Notes: generated by a model from the sequence alone, not told the origin. Shown: positions 1-11,261, counted from the stretch's first letter. The stretch: DNA of 64,000 nt from Hygrophila difformis (GCA_030278955.1 JAOANR010000003.1:22095050-22159049); one strand, 5' to 3'. Numbers and translations: made by a program.

Positions 1-756
1 AAGAAATAAAATGCAGGTTCTCTGTGGAGAGTTGAAGGTGTATCCCAAATGAGCCTTCTCCAGACGTTTATACTCGAAGCTTGCACATAGACGGTTTGGC
101 ACACGATCTCCCACTCAACCGCTCTGCCTGACTTCATTTTGGCGGGGTTTGACTTGCATTTCAGGTTTCTCAAAATTTTGGGCCACTACTCATTGGGCTT
201 TTAAAATTTTGTGAATTTTATTATTGGGCTAACGGATGCCCCCCTCGCGTGATTCGTCTGATTAGGGCTTCCCAAGACGAATTTGCGCGTTTGACCTAAG
301 CCCGGCCCATTAAATCTTTATAAAAGGATACCTAGTTGCTGGAGGCCAAAACTTTCGTTCCTTTTTTTTTTTCTCCACTGGCCGCCACCAAGGCTTTCCT
401 GGCCGCCACCAACGTGCGCCGGGCCGCCACCTGGACTCTTCCGACCGCCATCTGCGCTCATCTAGCCGCCCTCCGAGTGCGTGACACTTCCAGCCGCCCA
501 CAGCTCGTGTTAGGCCGCCCTCCTGCCTAGGTCAGCCGCCACGTCACCGGGCCGCCGCCAAGGCCTCCTTGGCCGCCACCTGTGCGTTCCAGGACGCCAT
601 CGCACGTGCTCCAGGCCGCCATCGTGCGTGCAGACCTCGGCCGCCACTTTTGCGTGTCAAGCCGCTACCTTTATCCTTTCGGCCGCTATTCTGCGTGTCT
701 GGGCCGCCATCCAGCCGCCACAAAGGGACCCCTGGCCGCCACCTGGTGGCTTCAAT
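1..756. repeat. GCC-rich duplicated block, copy 1 (interrupted)
   Basis: This block matches 59151-59905 in the same orientation with only a few substitutions visible by eye (for example aacGgatg against aacAgatg near 226). It holds an AT-rich leader, a TATAAAAGG box at about 320, a T-run, and then a GCC-rich array. The match stops at 756, after CTTCAAT, exactly where an LTR begins (TGTAATACCC). In copy 2 the sequence continues with CTTCGCTCGTG, so copy 1 is the pre-insertion site cut by the LTR element. It could be part of a larger repetitive element or a segmental duplication. No protein is recognised on either strand. Confidence 0.85.
378..750. repeat. 21-bp GCC-rich minisatellite
   Basis: Units begin with GGCCGCCACC or a close variant and are followed by about 11 variable bases. 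The clearest units repeat every 21 bp at the left end; later ones vary from about 20 to 28 bp. Read on the minus strand the 21-bp period gives heptapeptides of the type WRPxxxx. The same array is present at 59527-59890 and continues in degenerate form at 60210-60420. Whether it is ever translated is unknown. Confidence 0.8.
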
Positions 757-3624
757 TGTAATACCCGGGATTTTTATCGGCGTCCAAAGGAATAAAATTT
801 ATTTCTTAATCAAATCAAGGTCGAAATATCTCCGAGAAGAAGAAAATAATTTATCACAATAAATTATTGCTCGGAAATGAAACGCCGATAGATTCAAAAA
901 TTCAAAATGGAATAAAGGAGGGAAAGGAAGCCCGAAGACATTCCATGAAATCGAGTCAAAAGAATTGGAACTAAATTCAAGAAAGAAAAGAATTTTAATT
1001 CCAGAAACCCGTGAAGTTGGAAATAAATTAATTAGATAAATTGTTGCACGGGAGTCAAAAGACGACGAATTAGAAGCCGACGAATCCAAATGCAACGGAC
1101 TCAAGATGTCAAGCACGGGATTAACTCGAGACGAGATTAATTTAAGATAAGAATTTATAATCCGGGAATGACCCGAAAAATCGAGCCCGAAAACGTAGGA
1201 GCACAGAAGTCCGAAAGAGAGGAGAAAAGGGCCCGATCGGATCGCACGGACCCGCCCGGACCAAAGTCCAGGCGGAGGCCGCGCGCTGGCCGCGCGGTCT
1301 TTAGCCTAGGTGCGCGCCAAGGGCGCGTGACACCCCCAGAATTCGGCAACAACGCGTCCCGATGATTTTCTTGCCATATTTTCGACCCCCGACTTTGGAA
1401 ACTCAATCCCGGGCTATGGAATGATATTGGGACGATATTAGGCTGCTCCCTAACCCTAATTTTCGAATTTTTACAGCCTCCAAACCACCTCTAAACTCTC
1501 AAACTTCTCTCAAACCGAAAACCCCATATTCTCTTGTGTTCTTGCCTTCCGATCACTTTCCGACGAACAAACCGGAGAAAGGAGGACGTGGATAGGAAGT
1601 ATTCAGACCCTAGATAGTGGTAAGATGAAGTCTTGAACTTCATTTCATAGTTTTCGTCGGATTTAGATTCTAACTTATGGTTTTTTATTCTCAAAAACAC
1701 AAATCGGAGCCAAAGGAAGAAGAATCGACTTGAGGAGATTCGTTCGTGACATCCCGTGGATTCCGGACGACCCCGTGACCTCCTAGATATCATCCCCACT
1801 GTAAGTTAATGCTTACTTGGTTTTGGGTGACTTAAAATGCAACCAAACATAGAGATTTAGAAACTCAAAAATCTGTCAACGCGAAAAACCCCCGGCGCAG
1901 CGTATTGGCGCGAATTTTTCGAACATGTAAAACTGCTCAAATGGAAAAACTCAAAACATGAAAAATGTTCCTAAGACATAGATCTAGTTCGTGTAAAATT
2001 TTCATAATATTTCGTTGTGTTTTGATACCCGAAAATGGCCTCCAACAAACCTGCCCTAAAAGTCGAACACGAAACTGTAACAGATTTGAAATCGGGCCAA
2101 AACCCCTACTTAAAGAGTTCAAACCGAAAAACTCAAAACTAGACTTTTGATCCTAACACATTAAACTATGTTGTGTAAAAATTTCATCGATTTTCATCAA
2201 CGTTTGCTACCCCAAATCGATCCGAACATAAACTGTGATTTAAAACCCTTTTTGAAATCTGACAGTGCAATGGTCCGAACTTGATGAGCATGGTTCTATA
2301 TTTTCTAGTCCGATTTGATCTTCACAATCTAAAGCAAAGTTGTAGGAAATCATGTCTAGTATGTGCATATAAAATTTCAGAATTTTTCGAGTCCATTTGA
2401 TATATTAAAAAGTCGAATCTTTGAATGGTGTCGAATCTGAAAACCTGACAGCACACTACTTATGTGAAAAACTTGATTTTTGACTCGTTTCCTTAACCCG
2501 GATCGAGAAACTTAAAACACGAAACTTGTCCGTCTCTGTGTTTTTGATTTACTGGTGAGGTTTTAGAATTTTCGGACTTAAAATGAATTTTTAAATAATT
2601 ATGGAGTAAGACAGCGACTTGTGTAAGTTATATTTGAGAATTTTGTGAAACTTGCGAAATGCGTTCTTACCTTGCGGGTTTGATTCCCCAAGGGCGATCG
2701 TTTGTTTTCCTGCGGGTTCGATTTCCCCAGGATGTGTGTTGATTCCTATGGGTTCAATTCCCTAGGATGTATTTGAGTTCTTGCGGGTTCGATTCCCCAA
2801 GGGCGATCGGTTGTTTTCCTGCGGGTTCGATTCCCCAGGACGTGTGTTGATTCCTATGGGTTCAATTCCCTAGGATGTATTTGAGTTCTTGCGGGTTCGA
2901 TTCCCCAAGGGCGATCGGTTGTTTTCCTGCGGGTTCGATTCCCCAGGACGTGTGTTGATCCTACGGGTTTGATTCCCTAGGATGCGTTTAAGTTATTGCG
3001 GGTCCATTTTCCCGAGAACATATTATACTAGATCATATCGAACAAAAGTGAAAGAGTGAAATCCTTGAAATACCAAATCCTGAAATCATGAGAGAATCAA
3101 GAGAAGTGAATATTTTCTTTGTTTTAAATTATGCCATTTAATTATTAGTGGATGATTGACTTAAATCGTGTATTACCTACAAGCATGTTTTTATTAAATT
3201 TAATTAAAGTCTTTGAAACCCCTAAATCATGCTAGGTGTTAACTTACTCAGCACGTTTTGCTGACCCAAACCATTTCCTTCTTTTTCCTACAGAGCATAT
3301 GGATTATACTGAGCACGTACATGCATGGGAATTTTTGGGAATACTTTATTTTAAATTTGCATTAGACTATCGTATGAACGGGCCTGTTTAACCCGTGTTT
3401 TGGCCATGTCGGCCCTTATATTTAAATTTCCGCTGCAACTTATTATTTTAATCAGGTATGGATGATATTACATTATTATTTTTAAGTACTTCCGGACTTG
3501 CTTTTAAAACTTTTTCAAACACTTATAGCCTTGCGTCTCTTTAGCAAGCTCGGAGAAACCGTGTCTTGCTAGGGAGGTGCGGCGGTGACATCTCGGCCTG
3601 GGTTATCAAATCCGGGGTGTTACA
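757..3624 (+). repeat. 5' LTR of the TR-GAG-like element (2868 bp)
   Basis: It starts TGTAATACCCGGG and ends CCGGGGTGTTACA, the usual TG...CA plant Gypsy termini, directly before a primer binding site. The same sequence recurs from 5642. It contains a GC-rich stretch near 1240-1340, several hundred bases of AT-rich sequence, and a tandem array at 2671-2990. Short ORFs inside are mirrored in the 3' LTR and have no recognisable product. Confidence 0.92.
2671..2990 (+). repeat. ~109-bp tandem repeat with tRNA B-box-like motifs
   Basis: Three units start at 2671, 2780 and 2888. Each contains two or three copies of a GGGTTCGATTCCCC-like motif followed by alternating spacers (AAGGGCGATCGGTTG, AGGACGTGTGTTG, AGGATGTATTTGAG). 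The motif resembles the internal B box of tRNA genes. The array is repeated in the 3' LTR at 7556-7876, so it belongs to the LTR. Confidence 0.85.
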
Positions 3625-3627
3625 GAG

Positions 3628-3640
3628 TGGTATCAGAGCC
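3628..3640 (+). other. Primer binding site (initiator tRNA-Met)
   Basis: TGGTATCAGAGCC lies three bases after the LTR end and is complementary to the 3' end of plant initiator tRNA-Met, the standard minus-strand DNA primer for this class. Confidence 0.93.
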
Positions 3641-4148
3641 CGGAATATTTTAAACTATTATTTTTAAGTATTATTATTTTTAAAGTTATTATTTCTAAAC
3701 TAGTAATATATTTTAAAGTGCCCAATCATTATTTTGAAGTTAAGGCCCAAATTTTTAAACCCAAATATTTTTTGAAGCCCAAGAAATTATTTTTAGCCCA
3801 ATACCCTTGTTTTACTCAAGCCCAAATAATTTATTTCTTTTGGCCCAATATAGGGGCCCAAACGTCTTACCTTATTCTTTTAAAATCTATCCATGGAATA
3901 AATTTATTTTTAAAACCCATGGATAAATAAATGCATGCATAAATTAAATTTTATTGGGGGGATTGCATATGCATACACACATAATTGCACTAACTCTTCT
4001 TTATGTGAATCAGCTACTCTAAGAAAACACTCTTAAATTAGTATTCGACATGACCTTGACTTAGGAGCGCTTGCTAGAGACTAACTTTGCCTTAGTCCTA
4101 GACCTTGATCACTTAGAAACTCATCTTCGCGTGCTTTTATAACAGAAA

Positions 4149-5207
4149 ATGGCACCTAGAAGAAAACTGAGGAAGGTAAGCCCAAACGGCACTGACACTG
4201 ACCTCCCAAACGCACCTAACAACAATGAGATTCCTCCGAACGTAGGAGATCGAGCGCCTCCTATTCCCAACAACATGGATGAACGTTTAAGGACGGTAGA
4301 AGAAGTACTCGTAGCATTAGGAAATGCCGAGGTGCATAGGGCACAAGCAGCAGTACCCCCGCCAGTAGCCCACGTCAACTACTTGGCATTGGTGAACCCC
4401 TACAATCCGCCCCATTATGACGGCCAAGAGGATCCGGCCAAGTTGGAAGATTGGATCCGTACCTTTGATAAGCTCTTGAATGCTATCAAATGCCCTGATG
4501 AGGAGAAGATATATGTGGTGACCTACTACTTAGGAGGCGAAGCCGATGAGTGGTGGCAAAACTTTCGAACGAATTCAGAGGAAGACGAAGAAGCCTACAC
4601 CTGGGAAGAACTTAAGGAAGCCTTGAGGGAAAGATTTTACCCACTGAGCACCAAGACCGCGAAGTACGAGGAATTTATCAACCTCAGACAAGGAGCGCAA
4701 ACAATACAAGAGTACCACACCAAATTCAAGGAATTGGTGCGATTTGCTACAAGGATAGTACCAACTGACTCTGACAAGGCTCAGAAATTCGAGATGGGTC
4801 TGAACCTTAGTATCCGGGAGATACTTGCAGTGGGACAATTCACAAACCTGCAGACGGTTTACGATCGAGCTGTAGCAATTGATCGAGTCCAGCAACTGAA
4901 GCGTAAAGAAACCGGTGAGTCGAGCAAGGACTCGCAAGAGTTTGAGAAAAAGAATCGAAACATTAGCAATGACAATTTTAAGGCGAATAAGAATAAAGGT
5001 TTCAATTATGGGAGAAACGGCATCCGTCATACAGTCATACCACGTTGCCCGCAGTGCCACCAAGCCCATCTGGTGCGCGAATGCCCAAGGCGCGGGACTT
5101 GTTATAGATGTGGTGGGGAAGACCACATGATTAGAGAATGCAATGTTCATGAGGAGAGGATTGAGAAGAGGCTAGATTTGGTAAACCCCCAACCAGAGGA
5201 GCCATAG
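4149..5207 (+). CDS. gag: GAG protein of TR-GAG-like element
   Basis: A 352-residue structural protein of Ty3/Gypsy type, expected to assemble the virus-like particle and package RNA. The retrotransposon GAG domain covers about residues 75-240, with motifs such as [18 protein letters not shown] and EADEWWQNF. Two zinc knuckles lie near residues 298-331: C-X2-C-X3-H-X4-C, then C-X2-C-X4-H-X4-C (CYRCGGEDHMIREC). ATG 4149 is the first in frame and aligns with the start of the related GAG at 48074. The ORF stops soon after the knuckles and no protease or polymerase follows in any frame before the polypurine tract. The reading frame is undamaged, which is consistent with continued use in trans. 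Confidence 0.9.
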   Translation: MAPRRKLRKVSPNGTDTDLPNAPNNNEIPPNVGDRAPPIPNNMDERLRTVEEVLVALGNAEVHRAQAAVPPPVAHVNYLALVNPYNPPHYDGQEDPAKLEDWIRTFDKLLNAIKCPDEEKIYVVTYYLGGEADEWWQNFRTNSEEDEEAYTWEELKEALRERFYPLSTKTAKYEEFINLRQGAQTIQEYHTKFKELVRFATRIVPTDSDKAQKFEMGLNLSIREILAVGQFTNLQTVYDRAVAIDRVQQLKRKETGESSKDSQEFEKKNRNISNDNFKANKNKGFNYGRNGIRHTVIPRCPQCHQAHLVRECPRRGTCYRCGGEDHMIRECNVHEERIEKRLDLVNPQPEEP

Positions 5208-5602
5208 GACGATTGAACGACATCGATCAAGCTGACTTGCCAGCTCAATGAGGAAGGATCATAGGCAACGATACCCGAACCTGTTTGCGAATAATACATA
5301 GGCAGTTATGGGGACAAACTGTAATCTTAAGGGGGGAGGATGTAACGACCCGAATATTCTAGTCCGAATATTTTGTATTTCAAATAAACAAATTCAAACT
5401 GTTTTGAACTACGTCATGGCTTGATCCCTTCACCGGGTACGTAGGCAACTTGGAAATTTCAATTCTGAGTTCAGTCAAACGATATAATAAAATAATACAA
5501 ACAACATCAAGAACAAACAACACACAATGATACAATCACGCAATCAAACAATAGCACAAAGTAGAAAGGACCTTAGTTCCAAGCTCGCGAGAAGCTAACA
5601 CG
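5208..5602 (+). other. Post-gag region with a second hairpin/PPT and foreign LTR start
   Basis: After the gag stop, a stem (CAGTTATG, loop GGGA, CAAACTG at 5303-5321) is followed by a polypurine tract (AAGGGGGGAGGA, 5329-5340) and TGTAACGACCCG at 5341. This looks like the 3' end of one Gypsy family and the first bases of its LTR. It lies about 300 bp upstream of the element's own hairpin, polypurine tract and LTR. The stretch 5341-5602 has no coding capacity that I recognise. I infer a chimeric internal region. Confidence 0.65.
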
Positions 5603-5641
5603 CAACTTCGGGGACGAAGTTGATTCTTAAGGGGGGTAGAA
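5603..5641 (+). promoter_or_regulatory. Pre-PPT hairpin and polypurine tract
   Basis: CAACTTCG (5603-5610), loop GGGA and CGAAGTTG (5615-5622) form a perfect 8-bp stem. The purine run AAGGGGGGTAGAA then ends at the 3' LTR. The purine tract is the known plus-strand primer. The hairpin recurs with changed but still paired bases at 5303 and 52772. Confidence 0.85.
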
Positions 5642-8079
5642 TGTAATACCCGGGATTTTTATCGGCGTCCAAAGGAATAAAATTTATTTCTTAATCAAAT
5701 CAAGGTCGAAATATCTCCGAGAAGAAGAAAATAATTTATCACAATAAATTATTGCTCGGAAATGAAACGCCGATAGATTCAAAAATTCAAAATGGAATAA
5801 AGGAGGGAAAGGAAGCCCGAAGACATTCCATGAAATCGAGTCAAAAGAATTGGAACTAAATTCAAGAAAGAAAAGAATTTTAATTCCAGAAACCCGTGAA
5901 GTTGGAAATAAATTAATTAGATAAATTGTTGCACGGGAGTCAAAAGAATACGAATTAGAAGCCGACGAATCCAAATGCAACGGACTTAAGATTTCAAGCA
6001 CGGGATTAACTCGAGACGAGATTAATTTAAGATAAGAATTTATAATCCGGGAATGACCCGAAAAATCGAGCCCGAAAACGTAGGAGCACAGAAGTCCGAA
6101 AGAGAGGAGAAAAGGGCCCGATCGGATCGCACGGACCCGCCCGGACCAAAGTCCAGGCGGAGGCCGCGCGCTGGCCGCGCGGTCTTTAGCCTAGGTGCGC
6201 GCCAAGGGCGCGTGACACCCCCAGAATTCGGCAACAACGCGTCCCGACGATTTTCTTGCCATATTTTCGACCCCCGACTTTGGAAACTCAATCCCGGGCT
6301 ATGGAATGATATTGGGACGATATTAGGCTGCTCCCTAACTTTAATTTTCGAATTTTTACAGCCTCCAAACCACCTCTAAACTCTCAAACTTCTCTCAAAC
6401 CGAAAACCCCATATTCTCTTGTGTTCTTGCCTTCCGATCACTTTCCGACGAACAAACCGGAGAAAGGAGGACGTGGATAGGAAGTATTCAGACCCTAGAT
6501 AGTGGTAAGATGAAGTCTTGAACTTCATTTCATAGTTTTCGTCGGATTTAGATTCTAACTTATGGTTTTTTATTCTCAAAAACACAAATCGGAGCCAAAG
6601 GAAGAAGAATCGACTTGAGGAGATTCGTTCGTGACATCCCGTGGATTCCGGACGACCCCGTGACCTCCTAGATATCATCCCCACTGTAAGTTAATGCTTA
6701 CTTGGTTTTGGGTGACTTAAAATGCAACCAAACATAGAGATTTAGAAACTCAAAAATCTGTCAACGCGAAAAACCCCCGGCGCAGCGTATTGGCGCGAAT
6801 TTTTTGAACACGTAAAACTGCTCAAACGGAAAAACTCAAAACATGAAAAATGTTCCTAAGACATAGATCTAGTTCGTGTAAAATTTTCATAATTTTTCGT
6901 TGTGTTTTGATACCCGAAAATGGCCTCCAACAAACCTGCCCTAAAAGTCGAACACGAAACTGTAACAGATTTGAAATCGGGCCAAAACCCCTACTTAAAG
7001 AGTTCAAACCGAAAAACTCAAAACTAGACTTTTGATCCTAACACATTAAACTATGTTGTGTAAAAATTTCATCGATTTTCATCAACGTTTGCTACCCCAA
7101 ATTGATCCGAACATAAACTGTGATTTAAAACCCTTTTTGAAATCTGACAGTGCAATGGTCCGAACTTGATGAGCATGGTTCTATATTTTCTAGTCCGATT
7201 TGATCTTCACAATCTAAAGCAAAGTTGTAGGAAATCATGTCTAGTATGTGCATATAAAATTTCAGAATTTTTCGAGTCCATTTGATGTATTAAAAAGTCG
7301 AATCTTTGAATGGTGTCGAATCTGAAAACCTGACAGCACACTACTTATGTGAAAAACTTGATTTTTGACTCGTTTCCTTAACCCGGATCGAGAAACTTAA
7401 AACACGAAACTTGTTCGTCTCTGTGTTTTTGATTTACTGGTGAAGTTTTAGAATTTTCGGACTTAAAATGAATTTTTAAATAATTATGGAGTAAGACAGC
7501 GACTTGTGTAAGTTATATTTGAGAATTTTGTGAAACTTGCGAAATGCGTTCTTACCTTGCGGGTTTGATTCCCCAAGGGCGATCGTTTGTTTTCCTGCGG
7601 GTTCGATTTCCCCAGGATGTGTGTTGATTCCTATGGGTTCAATTCCCTAGGATGTATTTGAGTTCTTGCGGGTTCGATTCCCCAAGGGCGATCGGTTGTT
7701 TTCCTGCGGGTTCGATTCCCCAGGACGTGTGTTGATTCCTATGGGTTCAATTCCCTAGGATGTATTTGAGTTCTTGCGGGTTCGATTCCCCAAGGGCGAT
7801 CGGTTGTTTTCCTGCGGGTTCGATTCCCCAGGACGTGTGTTGATCCTACGGGTTTGATTCCCTAGGATGCGTTTAAGTTATTGCAGGTCCATTTTCCCGA
7901 GAACATATTATACTAGATCATATCGAACAAAAGTGAAAGAGTGAAATCCTTGAAATACCAAATCCTGAAATCATGAGAGAATCAAGAGAAGTGAATATTT
8001 TCTTTGTTTTAAATTATGCCATTTAATTATTAGTGGATGATTGACTTAAATCGTGTATTACCTACAAGCATGTTTTTAT
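5642..8079 (+). repeat. 3' LTR of TR-GAG-like element (truncated by gap)
   Basis: Direct repeat of 757-3194, starting TGTAATACCCGGG. About 16 substitutions were counted by eye against the 5' LTR. It includes the same tandem B-box-like array at 7556-7876. The last part (expected about 430 bp) falls inside the run of N. Confidence 0.92.
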
Positions 8080-8579
8080 NNNNNNNNNNNNNNNNNNNNN
8101 NNNNNNNNNNNNNNNNNNNNNNNNNNNNNNNNNNNNNNNNNNNNNNNNNNNNNNNNNNNNNNNNNNNNNNNNNNNNNNNNNNNNNNNNNNNNNNNNNNNN
8201 NNNNNNNNNNNNNNNNNNNNNNNNNNNNNNNNNNNNNNNNNNNNNNNNNNNNNNNNNNNNNNNNNNNNNNNNNNNNNNNNNNNNNNNNNNNNNNNNNNNN
8301 NNNNNNNNNNNNNNNNNNNNNNNNNNNNNNNNNNNNNNNNNNNNNNNNNNNNNNNNNNNNNNNNNNNNNNNNNNNNNNNNNNNNNNNNNNNNNNNNNNNN
8401 NNNNNNNNNNNNNNNNNNNNNNNNNNNNNNNNNNNNNNNNNNNNNNNNNNNNNNNNNNNNNNNNNNNNNNNNNNNNNNNNNNNNNNNNNNNNNNNNNNNN
8501 NNNNNNNNNNNNNNNNNNNNNNNNNNNNNNNNNNNNNNNNNNNNNNNNNNNNNNNNNNNNNNNNNNNNNNNNNNNNNNN
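8080..8579. other. Assembly gap of 500 N
   Basis: Exactly 500 N, a conventional placeholder, so the true length is unknown. It should contain the end of the 3' LTR and, if copy 1 of the GCC block was interrupted simply, the remainder of that block. The sequence right of the gap (8580-8760) is AT-rich and does not match the expected continuation seen at 59906. Confidence 0.98.
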
Positions 8580-8762
8580 TTTTTTTTCACAATTATTTAA
8601 ATATATATTTTTTACTTTTGTTAAGAATGAATCTATTTTTCTAATTGAAATTTATTTTTTCTTATATATATATATTATTATTATTCGGTTAGTTTTGGAT
8701 GTTTCTTATATCGCGTAAATTAAAGCTATAAAAAGTTCAAAACTTCATGGTAAAGCCTTGTA

Positions 8763-9224
8763 GGGCCCGTTTGGATTGGCTTTTAAAAAAAGCAGAAGTC
8801 AAAAGCAGAAGCAGAAGTGAAAGCCAAAAGCAGAAGCAGGTAACTTTTGTGTTTGGATGGAATGTATGAAAAGCAGCTTTTTTTCAAAAGTGTGTTTGGA
8901 TATGTAAAAAGTGAAAAGTGCTTTTGAAATGTGTAAATTACCAAAAAAGATATGTTATTTATATATAATAGTATATATTTATAGTGTAATTAAAATAAAT
9001 TAATAGGGGCATTTATGACTCTGCACACATTACTAGGTGCTTTTGGCTTCTGCTTTTCGGAGAAGCACCCCCTGGGCTGCTTCTCCCAGAAGCACTTTTG
9101 CAGCTTTTCGAGGTGCTTTTGCTTTTTCCCAAAAGCCAAAACAAACACTCTTTTTTCTTCAAAAGTGCTTTGGGCAGAAGCAAAAGCCAAAAGCACTTCA
9201 AAATAAGCCATTCCAAACGGCCCC
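8763..9224. mobile_element. MITE with GGGCCCGTTTGG ends
   Basis: Terminal inverted repeats GGGCCCGTTTGGATTGGCTT and AAGCCATTCCAAACGGCCCC flank 462 bp, with GTA duplicated on both sides (8760-8762, 9225-9227). The interior is rich in AAAGCAGAAG-like words on one side and their inverse on the other. The 3-bp duplication suggests a Harbinger/Tourist-like MITE. No coding capacity; short ORFs here are by-products of the inverted structure. Confidence 0.8.
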
Positions 9225-9389
9225 GTATTTGAAATTTGAATTTGCACAATTTAAATCTTAAATTCATTTGGAGTTAATTTATTAGGAAATATAAATATTA
9301 ATCATAAAATTGAACTCCAAAATATCTTATATAATGGAGTAATTTCTTATTAAAACCCAAAACCGTAAATATATTTAAAAAGAAGACTA

Positions 9390-10010
9390 GGAGCGTGTTT
9401 GGATGTGCGTTTTGAAAAGTGCTGCAGCGTTTTCAAAACGGATAATCAGATAATTGCGGTAACAAAACGTGCTGCAGAAAAATAAGTGTTTGGATTAACT
9501 TATACAATTTTAAAATACAATAATCAAATAATCAATTTTTAAGTGTTTGGATTTGAATTTTAAAATTGAAAAATTAACTAAAAAAGGCATGTATAATAAT
9601 AATGAAATATTTTTACAATCACAAAAAACAAGGGATATATTCGGACATAAAAGATGAACACGGTGGCGTGAGGCGCATAGGCAATGTGACGAGTGGAACT
9701 TGTTGTTTTGCTAATGGCCGCGGCAAATGGGAGAGAGGAGGCAGCGAGTACTGGGAGGCAAAAGGGAAAAAAATTGGGCATTACTATTTCACTTTTATTT
9801 TAAGGATTTTTTTGTAATAACATCTGCATTTTCAAATCGCATTTCTCCACCGCTCCATTGAGCAGCTGCAAGAAAAGTGCGGTATGTTATGGTTTAGATG
9901 CAGATAAGTGATTATTTAAGTATTCAAACCAAACACTATAAATTGATTATTTGCATTTTGGAAACGCAATAATCAGATAATCTGATATAAAACGTGGAAA
10001 CAAACACCCT
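9390..10010. mobile_element. MITE with GTGTTTGG ends
   Basis: The left end GGAGCGTGTTTGGATGTGCG and right end AACGTGGAAACAAACACCCT are imperfect inverted repeats, flanked by CTA on both sides (9387-9389, 10011-10013). Subterminal TAATCAGATAAT motifs occur at both ends in opposite orientation. Best read as a Tourist/Harbinger-type non-autonomous element. A 71-codon ORF inside has no known relative. Confidence 0.65.
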
Positions 10011-10013
10011 CTA

Positions 10014-11041
10014 GATATGCATTTATTTAAAGCTAAAGTTAAAATTTAAATTAACTACAATAAAGATTAAAGAATCACCCTAACATTTTTTTTTTTGGAA
10101 ATGTTGACTTGAATTCTGCAGGCATAGCTCAATACACGAACACCGCATGGAATTTAAAACGAAAATATATATATATATATTGAAAACAAAAAAGAAAAAG
10201 AAAGAGAAAAATTCAATGCCCACAAATTCCTCAAGTGTTGCAATATCATATTTTGGGAGGCTAATTAATTGAGTCAATTCGTTCCTAAATTCGATGAAAT
10301 GGAACCATACGAAGTTGAATTCAACTTGACTTGCAATTATTATCTTAAACTGTTTCCTTTATATACCAATTCAAATTAAATTCAAACTCTAATTTAAATC
10401 AAAGCATCACAGCCTTACAAGTTTCCATGGATTAATTTGAACAATTACCTCGATTAGTTCACTATAAATAATGGTACTTCAAACTCATTTAATTATATAA
10501 TCATCACACACAACGCCCATATGGATTTGTCACTAGTCACTACCATATTCCCATAAGATGAAATGTATCTTTCCCAAGATTTTGCCCTACAAACCAAGGG
10601 GGATGTTATCTTTATTTTTACACACACACACAATATGAACATTACAACACAAAGATATATACTACTATGTACAAAGAATGTAATATCCTTTCATATGCAA
10701 GATTGGCAAATTTTGCAGACAGTCCATATGTGGCAGTTCACATCATCCATACATAATATGTCATGGACTTGTGGGTTATGAAGAACCTGCCCATGTGCTT
10801 TACTGTAAGATTTGGACAGCACAAACACACAGTATTTCTATATGTAAGAATAATGCTCTATCTACATACGTGTGACTGTGTGAACTTGTTAAGTAGGTTG
10901 CCTAGTTGCATATGATGGTTGATAATTTTGTAGGTTTGTGGCAGCAAATATTGACCACCCATCATTTCCATCACTAAGATTACACTAAATCCAAGAGTTG
11001 GTATAAGTTTAGGATATTTTTGTTTTTTTGACAGGGATATG
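10014..11041. other. AT-rich intergenic sequence
   Basis: No gene or element is recognised. An (AT)n run lies near 10165-10180 and short CA repeats near 10620. Several short ORFs show no domain or codon pattern. Confidence 0.6.
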
Positions 11042-11261
11042 TAATTTTGGAAGCCTAAATTCACTCCTAAGATTAGGTCTCACACACACCCACATGCCGC
11101 ACTCGTCTTATGAATTTCTTTCATTCATTTGAAAATTCTTCTCCATTCAGTTAATTTTGGAAGCCTAAATTCACTCCTAAGATTAGGTCTCACATACACC
11201 CACATGCCACACTTGTCTTGTGAATTTATTTCATTCATTTGAAAATTCTTCTCCATTCAGT
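11042..11261. repeat. 110-bp tandem duplication
   Basis: Two adjacent copies (11042-11151 and 11152-11261) differ at only a few bases, both starting TAATTTTGGAAGCC and ending CTCCATTCAGT. Noncoding. The following 11262-11640 is AT-rich with poly-T runs and shows nothing else. Confidence 0.9.

Larger units (their letters stand above)
757..8079 (+). mobile_element. TR-GAG-like non-autonomous Gypsy LTR retrotransposon
   Basis: Two direct LTRs flank a 2.0 kb internal region with an initiator-Met tRNA primer site, a gag ORF, a hairpin and a polypurine tract. No protease, reverse transcriptase, RNase H or integrase is encoded. That matches the published TR-GAG class of plant elements, which depend on an autonomous partner. 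Its GAG is clearly related to that of the chromovirus at 44.6-55.3 kb, a family that could mobilise it. About 16 differences were counted by eye over the 2.44 kb of LTR that can be compared, so the insertion is fairly recent. The right LTR enters the assembly gap, so the right end and target duplication are not visible. The expected end from LTR length is near 8509. Confidence 0.85.

Noticed and set aside
569..862. 97-codon ORF over the GCC array as a gene
   Set aside because: It crosses the LTR insertion junction at 757 and its sequence is read-through of the minisatellite; no family resemblance.
2671..2990. Cluster of tRNA genes
   Set aside because: Only B-box-like motifs are present; there is no A box, acceptor stem or cloverleaf.
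4575..5150. 191-codon minus-strand ORF opposite gag
   Set aside because: Shadow of the gag frame; composition is typical of antisense translation and no family is recognised.
8030..8718. ORFs of 186-221 codons around 8.0-8.7 kb
   Set aside because: They consist almost wholly of N from the assembly gap.
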